Shown piece by piece: positions 45,331-53,530 of a DNA stretch of 64,000 nt. The first letter of the stretch is position 1. Every line of letters begins with the position of its first letter. Source of the DNA: Parahoeflea halophila (GTDB lineage Bacteria > Pseudomonadota > Alphaproteobacteria > Rhizobiales > Rhizobiaceae); contig NZ_OCPC01000007.1 of the NCBI RefSeq assembly GCF_900220985.1, forward strand, positions 1-64,000, in the 5' to 3' direction. Made by a program: the position numbers and the translations under genes. The notes below the pieces were generated by a model, which was not told where the DNA came from, did not search any database, and worked only from the letters and a program-made list of their open reading frames with translations.

Positions 45331-46247
45331 GAGATCGCCTCCTTGAGCTGCGCCAGGCGGTCGCGTCCTGTCGATTTCATCCATGCGGTCATCGCCGCCG
45401 GACCTTCAGCACCAAAAATTTCGATTGCATCGCGCCAGATTGCCCGTCCGCACATGAAGCCATAGGCATTCACCCCTGCGGCCTTGGAAAAGGCCAAGGC
45501 GTCGCGGAACTGTTCGAATGTGACACCAGCACTGAGATAGAGAAGCGGAATTCCATTCGCGGCTTCGGCAGCCTGCCGGAATGCTTTTTCGGCTTCTGAA
45601 CGCGATATCACGGCATTGCCGTAGCCTTCGACAAAATCGAAATTGACGGGAATTTCCACCTTCAGGATATCAATCGAAAACCGCGGATCGGCAAAGGCCT
45701 CGGTGGCCGCACGCACCAGCTCAGGCTTCATCCGCGCGAAAGCCTCCGATGCGGAATCGGGGATCGCGCGATCATAGACAATCGGCTCAAACAGAAACGG
45801 TATGCCGACAGCCCTGCAACGTTGACCAATGTCAGTCACCAGTTCGAACTTTCGCTCGTTCAGTTCGACCGGGTCGTTCGGGCCAAAATAGAGAAAAAAC
45901 TTGAGGATCTGCGCACCAAGTGCATAAAATTCGGACACCTCCAGATTTTCCGGCAGGGCTGTTATCCGGTCATCATCGGAAATCCGGTAGACGTCCGCCT
46001 CAAACGCCAGCATCTTGACACAACGATCATCAAAGTGTGGCAGCAGGTCACGGCCGAAATTGGCATCGACAAGCAGTGTCGTCGCATCCGGACTTAGTGT
46101 TTCAACAACGATGCGCTTGAAGTGAAAAAGATCGTCTTCACGGGAAGCCGCGCCCCGCGCGGACTTGAGGGCTGCTCCCAGCCCACTCCCCTGATCGACG
46201 GCGACACCATATACCGGATCTTGCAACAAGGGCTTGGCGTGGCTCAT
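45327..46247 (-). CDS. LacD/YihT-type class I aldolase
   Basis: A 306-residue TIM-barrel aldolase related to tagatose-1,6-bisphosphate aldolase (LacD) and sulfofructosephosphate aldolase (YihT). The Schiff-base Lys is expected at Lys196 in DILKVEIPVNF, and Lys116 in ILKFFLYFGP matches another conserved position. YLSAGVTFEQF and GFMCGRAIW correspond to the phosphate-binding strands. It overlaps the dhaK stop by 4 bp. It probably splits a ketose phosphate to DHAP plus an aldehyde. Confidence 0.82.
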   Translation of the reverse strand: MSHAKPLLQDPVYGVAVDQGSGLGAALKSARGAASREDDLFHFKRIVVETLSPDATTLLVDANFGRDLLPHFDDRCVKMLAFEADVYRISDDDRITALPENLEVSEFYALGAQILKFFLYFGPNDPVELNERKFELVTDIGQRCRAVGIPFLFEPIVYDRAIPDSASEAFARMKPELVRAATEAFADPRFSIDILKVEIPVNFDFVEGYGNAVISRSEAEKAFRQAAEAANGIPLLYLSAGVTFEQFRDALAFSKAAGVNAYGFMCGRAIWRDAIEIFGAEGPAAMTAWMKSTGRDRLAQLKEAIS

Positions 46248-47275
46248 GAATTCAGATCCTCATATGCACAATCGATGGCGGGAAAATGTGGCGTATCTGA
46301 CGGTGCGCACCAGCACGCCAGCATGTCGTCGGTGGGCTCCAGCAAGGAGATCGAAAAGCCGCCCATTTCCTGGGTGGTGACGTAGCTGCCAATCATTGGC
46401 GCAATGGCGGAAATCCCTTTGCTTGCCAGTTTGACGCGGGTCTCGTTCCATATGGTCAGCAGTTCCATTTGGGTCGTCCCACCCATGCCATTGATGATGA
46501 CACAAGCCTTTGCACCGCTTGACAGCGGGCGGTCGGCGAGGAGCTTTTCCACCATCTGGTCGACCAATCCCGAAACCGGGCCAACCTTCGCCCGGCCAAT
46601 ACCGGGCTCGCCGTGCACGCCCATGCCGAGGAAGATTTCATCGTCCGGCAGGCTGAACATCGGTTTCCCGGTGAGCGGGGAGACACCTGGCGTCACCGCT
46701 GCTGCAAGCGTGACCGTCCGCTCGCGCACCTCCTGCCCAAGAGCAACCAGAGCTTCCAGGGATCGCCCCTCCTCTGCCGCCGCTCCCAGAATTTTATAGA
46801 TGAACATCGTCCCGGGCGCGCCCCGACGGCGATGCCTTCTCTCCGGAGGCGCTGCGGAAATATCATCGTACATCGGCAATGCCACGACCTTTATACCGTC
46901 GTCTTCCGCCAGCATCGTTGCAGCCCGCCCATTGATCATGTCGCCGGAATGCTGCGAAATCAGAAGGATCGTTCCTGCCTCTCCCGAAACTTCTGTAATG
47001 CCGTCGAGAATGAGATCGGCCGACGGTGCGGCGAAGACATCCCCGACGACATTTGCATCGAGCAGACCCTGCCCGACAAATCCCATGGCAATCGGCTCGT
47101 GACCGGACCCGTTCCCGATCAGCAGCATCACCTTCTTGTCGGCGTCCTTCTTGTTTTTGGCACGCACAATGACCCGCGGATCACGTGCGCCGCGCTGAAC
47201 CTGCGGATAGGCCGAAACAAACCCGTCCAGCATGTCGTCGACCATTGTTTCCTGAGAGTTGAACAGCTTTTTCAT
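46244..47275 (-). CDS. DhaK-type ketose (dihydroxyacetone/erythrulose-like) kinase subunit
   Basis: A 343-residue DhaK domain. GNGSGHEPIAMGFVGQGLLD (His59) and GMGVHGEPGIG (His221, the residue that binds the ketone carbonyl as a hemiaminal in DhaK) are intact. The usual GRRG loop is the Arg-rich RHRRRGAPGT. Close relatives phosphorylate DHA or larger ketoses such as erythrulose. The aldolase and isomerase alongside argue for a ketose longer than DHA. It is coupled to DhaL by a 4-bp overlap. Confidence 0.85.
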   Translation of the reverse strand: MKKLFNSQETMVDDMLDGFVSAYPQVQRGARDPRVIVRAKNKKDADKKVMLLIGNGSGHEPIAMGFVGQGLLDANVVGDVFAAPSADLILDGITEVSGEAGTILLISQHSGDMINGRAATMLAEDDGIKVVALPMYDDISAAPPERRHRRRGAPGTMFIYKILGAAAEEGRSLEALVALGQEVRERTVTLAAAVTPGVSPLTGKPMFSLPDDEIFLGMGVHGEPGIGRAKVGPVSGLVDQMVEKLLADRPLSSGAKACVIINGMGGTTQMELLTIWNETRVKLASKGISAIAPMIGSYVTTQEMGGFSISLLEPTDDMLACWCAPSDTPHFPAIDCAYEDLNS

Positions 47276-47817
47276 GCGGGATCACCCACTTCGGCCAGGG
47301 TCTCGAGAATAAGCACCACAGAGACAGATCCCGGATCCAGATGCCCCCTGCCCCCGTCTTCAACATATTGAGCGCGGCCCCGTTGCGCGCGCAGGTCTTT
47401 GGTGCCGTCGCGTCCCACCCTTGCCGCGTCTATGCTCGCTGCAAGGCCCTTATTCTGAAGCGCCTCAACAGCCGGATACAGCGCATCCACCATGCTCTTG
47501 TCCCCGGCCTTCACCTCGCCCAGATCGCAGATGCGCTCACAGGCCTTGGCCAGCCCGGCGTGAAGGTCCGCACCGGTTTCCAGGTGCGCTTCAATGGCCA
47601 TCAAGATCAGGCCGAACAACGTGCCCGAAGCACCACCGGAGGCACGCATGAATGCCTTTGCTCGAAGGTTGTCCGGCGCCGAAACAGCCTTGGTCAACCC
47701 GCGCAGCATGGTGGACCCGTGATCACCGTCTCCGACAGCAGCGTCAAGCGCGTTGAGCCGAGCCGCTTCATCAGCGACAACGGCGTGCAGCCGGCGGAAA
47801 AATGCATCAGCAGACAT
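47272..47817 (-). CDS. DhaL-type ATP-binding kinase subunit
   Basis: A 181-residue DhaL protein. The Mg/nucleotide Asp motif LDAAVGDGDHGSTM (Asp30, Asp32) and the C-terminal RGRAQYVEDGGRGHLDPGSVS are clear. ATG 47817 is supported by GGAGG nine bases upstream and overlaps the isomerase/epimerase stop. No DhaM/PTS subunit is seen, so ATP-dependent activity is expected, though PTS components elsewhere cannot be excluded. Confidence 0.88.
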   Translation of the reverse strand: MSADAFFRRLHAVVADEAARLNALDAAVGDGDHGSTMLRGLTKAVSAPDNLRAKAFMRASGGASGTLFGLILMAIEAHLETGADLHAGLAKACERICDLGEVKAGDKSMVDALYPAVEALQNKGLAASIDAARVGRDGTKDLRAQRGRAQYVEDGGRGHLDPGSVSVVLILETLAEVGDPA

Positions 47818-48652
47818 CAGCAAATACCTCCTTGAGGTATGAGAGCGTTTGCCGGGCAGCCTTGGTCGGGTCCGGCTCGATATCGCGCCAGATATTGAGA
47901 TCCGCGCTTGCCGGATTTCCAGCCATCACAAACATCTCCGCCACCACCCAGCCGCGATATCCGATGTCCGCCAATGCCTTCGCATCCTTGTGGAAATCAT
48001 ACCGCCCGCTACCCGGCACACCGCGGTCATTATCTGAAACATGGTAATGAACCAGCACGTCCGACGACGCCCGGATCGCGGCCGGTGGGTCTTTTTCCTC
48101 AATATTCATGTGAAAACTGTCGAGCAGCACACCGATGCGTTCAGAGCCGCAGGCACGCGCAATGGCGGCTGTCTCTTCGGCGGTAGACGTGAGGTCGCTT
48201 TCAAACCGGTTAAGTGCCTCGATACCGAGCGTGACGCCGCAATCAGCCAAAACCCCATCCAGCTGGCGCAAAGTGTCCGCCGAACGCGCCGCTCGCTCCT
48301 GCTTGTTCGCCGGGTCGAACACACCCCAGGGAGCAGCAACCACACCCGCCAGCCCCTCGGAGCCGAGTGCACTTGCGACTTCAATTGCATTGCGCAGGAC
48401 CGCGACCGCATTTTTGCGGACTTCCGGATCGGGCGATGTCGGATCAGCATCTGGAGAAAGACCGGTCGAACAGGTCAGCGCCAAACCGTGATCGGACGCC
48501 TGACGCCGGATCAACCCCGCGCGATCATGGCCGATTCCCAGCAGCGAGACTTCGACACCGTCAAACCCTATCTCGGCCGCATGGGCGAATATTGGCGCCA
48601 GATCATCGGTCCAGGCCTTCATCCAGAGGCCCGCATGGATGCCAAATCTCAT
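47807..48652 (-). CDS. Sugar phosphate isomerase/epimerase (xylose isomerase-like TIM barrel)
   Basis: A 281-residue AP-endonuclease-2 fold protein. Metal ligands are expected in LGIEALNRFESD (Glu), GVLLDSFHMNIEE (Asp and His) and WVVAEMFVM (Glu). These match the D-tagatose/D-psicose 3-epimerase, hydroxypyruvate isomerase and IolE/IolH-type family. ATG 48652 (MRFGIHAGLW) is chosen since the longer frame runs into the promoter. First gene of the sugar operon; it may epimerise the ketose or its phosphate. Confidence 0.85.
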   Translation of the reverse strand: MRFGIHAGLWMKAWTDDLAPIFAHAAEIGFDGVEVSLLGIGHDRAGLIRRQASDHGLALTCSTGLSPDADPTSPDPEVRKNAVAVLRNAIEVASALGSEGLAGVVAAPWGVFDPANKQERAARSADTLRQLDGVLADCGVTLGIEALNRFESDLTSTAEETAAIARACGSERIGVLLDSFHMNIEEKDPPAAIRASSDVLVHYHVSDNDRGVPGSGRYDFHKDAKALADIGYRGWVVAEMFVMAGNPASADLNIWRDIEPDPTKAARQTLSYLKEVFADVC

Positions 48653-48698
48653 GATGTCTGACCTCTGCGTGTTTTTGCAACGAAATTCATAGATACAT

Positions 48699-48714
48699 AT
48701 TAGTAGTAACAAAT
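48699..48714. promoter_or_regulatory. Shared operator-like dyad, copy B (sugar operon)
   Basis: ATTAGT-AGTA-ACAAAT, one mismatch from the ATTTGT-N4-ACAAAT pattern, upstream of the isomerase/epimerase gene. On the transcribed strand it is followed by GTATCTATG, a block also present next to copy C. Confidence 0.5.
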
Positions 48715-48722
48715 TACAATCG

Positions 48723-50393
48723 TCAAGCGCCGGGGGCAGCGTTTTCCCGTGCGCGCAACGCTCGCCGGTTGATTTTTCCCGAAGATGTCATCTCGAAATC
48801 TGCAACGAACTCGATCTCACGCGGCGCCTTGTAAGCGGCCAGGCGCTGGCGCACATGGTCCTTGAGCGAGTTCTTCAGCTCCTCGTCGCCTCTGGTGCCG
48901 TTCGACAGGCGCACAAAAGCCTTCACAATGCTGCCGCGTTCTGCATCCGGCTTGCCGATCACGCCGGCCTCGGCGACAGCGGCATGAGCCAGGAGGCATT
49001 CTTCGATTTCCGCCGGACCAATACGGAAGCCGGAAGACTTGATCAGATCGTCCGAGCGTCCCTTGTACCAGAAGTAGCCATCCTCATCACGCACCGCCAG
49101 GTCGTGCGTCATCATGTAGTCTCCGAGCCGCAGCTCCGCTTCCTTTTCGCTGTTTTTCAGATAACCGAGATAGCGGGTCGGGGCATCCGCAGGCGTAACG
49201 ATTTCACCCTGCTCTCCTGGCGGGACCTCCCTTCCGGCGTCGTCAACAAGCCGGACGTCGTGACCTGGATAGGCCACCCCCATGGATCCGGGTTTACGTG
49301 GATAGAGGGCTGCGCAATTGCCGATCAGATGATCGACCTCGGTCATGCCGTAGAATTCGTTGCAGACAACACCGAGTTTGTTTTCTGCCCAGGACAGCGT
49401 GTCGGCAGCCAGCGCTTCGCCACCGGTGCAGATCACGCGCAAGGACAGATCATATTCCGATCGCGGGTCAGCTGTTTCCGCGAGCCTTTTGATCGCCGTC
49501 GGCGCCAGAAACGTGTGCGTGACCTTGTGACGGCTCATGAAATCATAGGCCCAGGCGGCCCTGAAGCGCGCTTCAGAGGTGACAACCGGGCGTCCAGCCA
49601 GCCATGCCGGAAACAGCATGTCCAGCAATCCGCCAACCCAGGCCCAGTCCGACGGCGACCAATAGACCGCATCCGGATCATCCAGCGTCAGGTTGAAAAA
49701 CAGATTGATCGAAGGCCTGTACGACGCCAGTACCCTGTGGCCGTGAAGGATTCCCTTTGGCATGCCGGTCGACCCGGACGTGTACATGAGCAATGCCGGA
49801 TCATCGGCACGGGTGTACTCAGGTTCGAAATCCTGCGGCACGGGCGCTTGAAGGATCCCGGTCAGATCCGCCTCACGCCCCACAGCACCTTCAGCCACCA
49901 GGATATCGGTGAGATGCGGCAGGTGCGTCGCAGCTTCAGTCCTCAGCGGAGCCCATGCGCTTTCCACCGTCAACAAGCACCGCGCCTTGCAGTGGTTGAG
50001 GGCATGCGCCAGGGCGTCTGGCCCATAAAGTTGGGAAAGCGTTACAGCCGTCGCGCCCAGCTTGCAGACGGCCATATGCGCAATGGCTGTTTCCGGGCGC
50101 ATGCCCGTGTGGATCCCGATCAGATCTCCGCGGCCAAAACCACGCTGACGAAGGCTCGCTGCAAGGGCGCTCGCCTGAGCATCAACTTCGCCAAAGCTCC
50201 AGGTCTGCAAAGCTCCCGACGCCGTTTCGAAGACAAGCGCCCGTTCATTCTGCCGTCCTTCCGCCAATTGCGCGCCAACGGTCATGTGATAAATATTGGC
50301 GTCCTCGGGGATGCTGATCTGCAGCGAATTCCCGCTGCGCTTCAAGCCGATCCGAGCCAAATCGCTGTCCGCCCACGCTTCAAACATTCCCAT
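48723..50393 (-). CDS. AMP-forming acyl-CoA synthetase (acetyl/medium-chain type)
   Basis: A 556-residue adenylate-forming enzyme. The P-loop is LMYTSGSTGMPKGIL, the A5 motif NEFYGMTEVDH, the hinge YKGRSDDLIKSSGFRIGP and the catalytic Lys is in SSGKINRR. The profile is nearest to acetyl-CoA/medium-chain acyl-CoA synthetases. It is last in the MFS/thiolase-like/DUF35 operon and should activate the acid substrate of that route. Confidence 0.9.
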   Translation of the reverse strand: MGMFEAWADSDLARIGLKRSGNSLQISIPEDANIYHMTVGAQLAEGRQNERALVFETASGALQTWSFGEVDAQASALAASLRQRGFGRGDLIGIHTGMRPETAIAHMAVCKLGATAVTLSQLYGPDALAHALNHCKARCLLTVESAWAPLRTEAATHLPHLTDILVAEGAVGREADLTGILQAPVPQDFEPEYTRADDPALLMYTSGSTGMPKGILHGHRVLASYRPSINLFFNLTLDDPDAVYWSPSDWAWVGGLLDMLFPAWLAGRPVVTSEARFRAAWAYDFMSRHKVTHTFLAPTAIKRLAETADPRSEYDLSLRVICTGGEALAADTLSWAENKLGVVCNEFYGMTEVDHLIGNCAALYPRKPGSMGVAYPGHDVRLVDDAGREVPPGEQGEIVTPADAPTRYLGYLKNSEKEAELRLGDYMMTHDLAVRDEDGYFWYKGRSDDLIKSSGFRIGPAEIEECLLAHAAVAEAGVIGKPDAERGSIVKAFVRLSNGTRGDEELKNSLKDHVRQRLAAYKAPREIEFVADFEMTSSGKINRRALRARENAAPGA

Positions 50394-50772
50394 CTCCTTT
50401 GGCAGTTACCGTGTCGAGCAGAAGCCAGAGACCGGCCTCACTGTTTTCGGGCACACTCAGTTTGCCCGTCTCGCCAGCTATTTCGGGGTTTTTCAGGGCC
50501 ACGGTGCTCATGGCGTCCGCGCCATCGAAGCGTACAAGGGCGACCCCCTTCTCTGCCCCGCCGGTGCGGCAGCTGACCCGTGCGGTGCCCGGCAAGGTGA
50601 CCCATCCCAAAGCATCAGAACCGCAATCTGCGCACAGCACGCGCGCGGGAAACGCAACGTGGCCGCAGGCCCCACACTTGCTTGCCAGCGCCTCACCGCG
50701 TCTCAGCGCTTCAAAATGCGGCTGCAAGCAGCCTTCCGGCAAGGTATAGTCGAGGGTTATCGACTGCTTCAT
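50380..50772 (-). CDS. DUF35 zinc-ribbon/OB-fold protein
   Basis: A 130-residue protein with the rubredoxin-like zinc ribbon CGACGHVAFPARVLCADCGS (residues ~33-52) and an OB fold. DUF35 proteins form complexes with thiolase-like partners (HMG-CoA synthase/thiolase channelling complexes in archaea, ChsH2-Ltp2 in actinobacteria). It overlaps the neighbouring genes on both sides (4 bp with the thiolase-like gene), consistent with a complex. Confidence 0.9.
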   Translation of the reverse strand: MKQSITLDYTLPEGCLQPHFEALRRGEALASKCGACGHVAFPARVLCADCGSDALGWVTLPGTARVSCRTGGAEKGVALVRFDGADAMSTVALKNPEIAGETGKLSVPENSEAGLWLLLDTVTAKGDGNV

Positions 50773-51932
50773 GGTGCCTCCAGAATACTGACGGTGTTGA
50801 GGGTCGCGATGCCTCCGTGCGTATCAACAAGAGCGAATCTGGCCGCTTTGGCAGGGCGCAATCCCCAATAGCGGCCTTCGAGCTGAAGCGCCGCAGCAAT
50901 GACCTGGGCAACACCGGTCGCGCCGACGGGCGCCCCTTGCCCCAGAAGCCCCCCGGACAGGTTGACCGGCATCGCACCGTCGGCGGCAAACATGCCGCTG
51001 CGCTCGGCAGCAACCACGTCCTCCACAAGGCCCAGCGCCTCGAGTGCCTGCAGCTGCGCACCCGAATAGCTGTCATAGACCTCGGCAAGACCGATATCGG
51101 TCACCTCGACACCCGCCATCGAAAAGGCACGGCGGGACGCTTCACGTTTTCCGGCAAAATACCCCGGGTCGCTCCGTTCCCCGAGGCGTACCCGGTCGGT
51201 GCTGTTCCCCAACCCCTTGACGCTGGCACGCGTTTGTCCGTTTTGCGGCAGGTCTTTCGCGCGGGCGAGAATCAGGGCCGCCGCACCGTCGCTGAGCGGC
51301 GAACAATCGAGCCGATGGTAGGGCGCGGCCACAAGCGTTGAGGAAACAACATCGTCAATCGAGACATCGAGCGGCAAATGCGCATAGGGGTTCAGCCCGG
51401 CATTCTGCCGGTTGCGGACAGCAATCTGCGCAAAGTCGGCATGTTTCGCACCGGTGCGTTGCATGAACATCTGAGCCGACAGGGCATAAAGAGACGTGGC
51501 GTCGACACCGGTCATGCCATCTGTCCAGGCGTCGAAGGACAAGGCGTAAAGGGCACCGACGTCTGCCCCTTTCAAATGGGACGCTGAAGGCTCGACGCCG
51601 AGCACCAGCACCCGCTTTGCCATACCGCCAGCAAGCGCTGCCACTCCGGCATGGAACGCCACATGTCCGGACGCGCCACCCCCTTCGGCCCTTTGGGCAG
51701 CAACCCCGAACAACCCGCATTCATCTGCGAGAAGAGCAGCAGGATTGAGCTGCAAAGTGAAAAAATCGCTCTCTGAGGCGACCACGAGCATGTCGATGTC
51801 GCGTGGCTCAAGACTGGCATCCTTCAGCGCACCGGAAACCGCCGTCCGTGACCAGTCCCTGAAGGAGCTGCCATCCTTTCGGCGGTTGAAGGGCGTCATC
51901 GCCCCGCCTGCAATCTTCACATCGTTGAGCAT
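50769..51932 (-). CDS. Thiolase-like protein lacking the catalytic cysteines
   Basis: A 387-residue thiolase-superfamily protein of the SCP-x/Ltp2 group. The nucleophile segment that normally reads (N/E)xCASG is RAEGGGASG here, so the Cys is replaced by Gly86. The GHPxGATG motif reads GAPVGATG, losing the His, and the C-terminal CxGGG region is DTHGGI. AEVYDSYSGAQLQALEALG is retained. Thiolysis is therefore unlikely; Ltp2-type retro-aldolases, which also lack these residues and need a DUF35 partner, are the nearest functional model. ATG 51932 follows GGAGAAGAAGG. Confidence 0.82.
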   Translation of the reverse strand: MLNDVKIAGGAMTPFNRRKDGSSFRDWSRTAVSGALKDASLEPRDIDMLVVASESDFFTLQLNPAALLADECGLFGVAAQRAEGGGASGHVAFHAGVAALAGGMAKRVLVLGVEPSASHLKGADVGALYALSFDAWTDGMTGVDATSLYALSAQMFMQRTGAKHADFAQIAVRNRQNAGLNPYAHLPLDVSIDDVVSSTLVAAPYHRLDCSPLSDGAAALILARAKDLPQNGQTRASVKGLGNSTDRVRLGERSDPGYFAGKREASRRAFSMAGVEVTDIGLAEVYDSYSGAQLQALEALGLVEDVVAAERSGMFAADGAMPVNLSGGLLGQGAPVGATGVAQVIAAALQLEGRYWGLRPAKAARFALVDTHGGIATLNTVSILEAP

Positions 51933-53113
51933 GCGGCCTTCTTCTCCGGTGTTCGATGAAAAAGCACAAAAACAAGCGCCAGCCCGACAAGATTGACCAG
52001 GAGAACCGCCGTCAGCAGTCCCTGTGTCCCGGTCCCGCTCCAGATCAGGCCTCCGAGAGCGGGACCAAGGGCCATCATGACCAGCCCCACGGTTGCAATG
52101 ACGCCGAGGCCGCGCCCGATTTGCGAGCTTGGCAGATGCCGAGCCGCAAGCAGCGGCCGAAGAATTGTGTGAATACCGTAGCAGCCGCCCTGCAACAGCA
52201 GTACGGCGTATAACAGCCAGTTGGACAATCCGAACAGAAGCAACAGCAACGGCGGCAAGCAAAACAGACCGAACAGGATCTTGGCAGCAAATGCTGTAAC
52301 TGTATGCCCGCCATAGGCCCGCCAGATCAGGCGGCCGGCAACTTGCGCCGGACCAAGTATGCTAAGCGCCAACAATGCCGCTGAGCTGCCCTGATCAGCT
52401 CCGCCAACAATGACCGGCAGCATGAACAGCAGGATCGCGTGGCCCAGCATGGTCATTCCGAACGAGACTGCAATCAACCTCGGGCCAGCTCCGAAATCCA
52501 GTTTCCCGACCGCCACCACGCGCTGTTCTTCGACAGCGTGCGGCTCCTTGGGCAACAAGACAACACCGGCGGCTGCGCCTGCCGCAAACACCAGCATCAC
52601 CTCTTGCCATGACAGAAAGGACGACAAGATGCTCACTGCGGGGAAAGTGAGCAGTGTTGCAAAGCCGGCAATCAGGGTGACCGTCGCGACTCCGTTCGCC
52701 GCCTTGTCCTTCATTCGCCTGAGTATCAAGGCAAAGCAGGGATCATAAAGGGTGGCAGCCATGCAGCAACCCAGCAACACAAAAAGTCCGCTAAACAGCC
52801 AGCGGTCGGTCAGCTGGGTCAGAACCACGAGCAGCAGCGCTCCAAGGAGGCCGCCCGCACGCATCATGGCGTGGCCGTACCCCCGATCAACAAGCCAGCC
52901 AGCAAAAGGTGCGCTGGCAGCCCAGGCCAGAAAAACAACCGAAAAAGTGGTCGAAAGATGCACAACCGGCCAATTTGTCTGGTCCGCGATTTGTGACATC
53001 AGCGCAGGCAGCAGATAGTAGAAAGCGGACCACAACAGCAATTGCGCCGCCCCATGAGCGGCGACATAGGGCGGGAGCGCCTTGGCAATAGTGGACGTCG
53101 ATCGTGAACCCAT
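51917..53113 (-). CDS. Major facilitator superfamily transporter
   Basis: A 398-residue MFS protein with 12 hydrophobic segments. The loop 2-3 motif appears as GWLVDRGYGHAMMRAGG, and the central loop reads PKEPHAVEEQ. Similar to the monocarboxylate/oxalate-formate antiporter-like group. ATG 53113 is preferred over an upstream ATG that falls in the promoter. First gene of the operon; probably imports the acid later activated by the CoA ligase. Confidence 0.85.
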   Translation of the reverse strand: MGSRSTSTIAKALPPYVAAHGAAQLLLWSAFYYLLPALMSQIADQTNWPVVHLSTTFSVVFLAWAASAPFAGWLVDRGYGHAMMRAGGLLGALLLVVLTQLTDRWLFSGLFVLLGCCMAATLYDPCFALILRRMKDKAANGVATVTLIAGFATLLTFPAVSILSSFLSWQEVMLVFAAGAAAGVVLLPKEPHAVEEQRVVAVGKLDFGAGPRLIAVSFGMTMLGHAILLFMLPVIVGGADQGSSAALLALSILGPAQVAGRLIWRAYGGHTVTAFAAKILFGLFCLPPLLLLLFGLSNWLLYAVLLLQGGCYGIHTILRPLLAARHLPSSQIGRGLGVIATVGLVMMALGPALGGLIWSGTGTQGLLTAVLLVNLVGLALVFVLFHRTPEKKAACSTM

Positions 53114-53136
53114 GACGGCAGAATACATAGATACTT

Positions 53137-53152
53137 ATTTGTTACAACAAAT
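53137..53152. promoter_or_regulatory. Shared operator-like dyad, copy C (MFS/CoA-ligase operon)
   Basis: ATTTGT-TACA-ACAAAT, perfect 6-bp arms like copy A, 24 bp upstream of the MFS start. It is flanked on the transcribed strand by GTATCTATG, as at copy B. Confidence 0.6.
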
Positions 53153-53530
53153 TTTTTCCGGACTTGTCGTGCAGATATTGCATCCGTACCTGGCATGGTC
53201 CTCAAGAGATTGCGGCCTGATACAAGCTTGGTCTCCCACTTCTGGCCGGAACGGGTGAAGTTGCAGGTCCAATGGATCCGGAGCCATGCGCAGCGGCAGA
53301 AAGCTTTTCAGCGCTCTATGCTGGGTTATCAGGCGAAGGTGCGATCGGGCTTGGGCAAATGCAGGTCATTTGCCGCTGTCGCATGGCCATAACGAACTTC
53401 GAGCGGGATTGGTTGGCAGGTACAGGTCTGCCGAGACCGCAAAGGACTGACGCAAAGAGACAGAAAATCGTGGGTGTTCATCAACCGGACCATCGTCGTT
53501 CCGGCCAACGGCAATGCCATGGGTGCCAAA
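53153..53530. other. Intergenic region without a supported gene
   Basis: A 378-bp gap between the MFS operon promoter and the 3' end of the acyl-CoA synthetase gene. A 90-residue plus-strand frame is present but has no family, no ribosome site and runs antisense into the synthetase gene. I see no convincing terminator. Confidence 0.4.
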
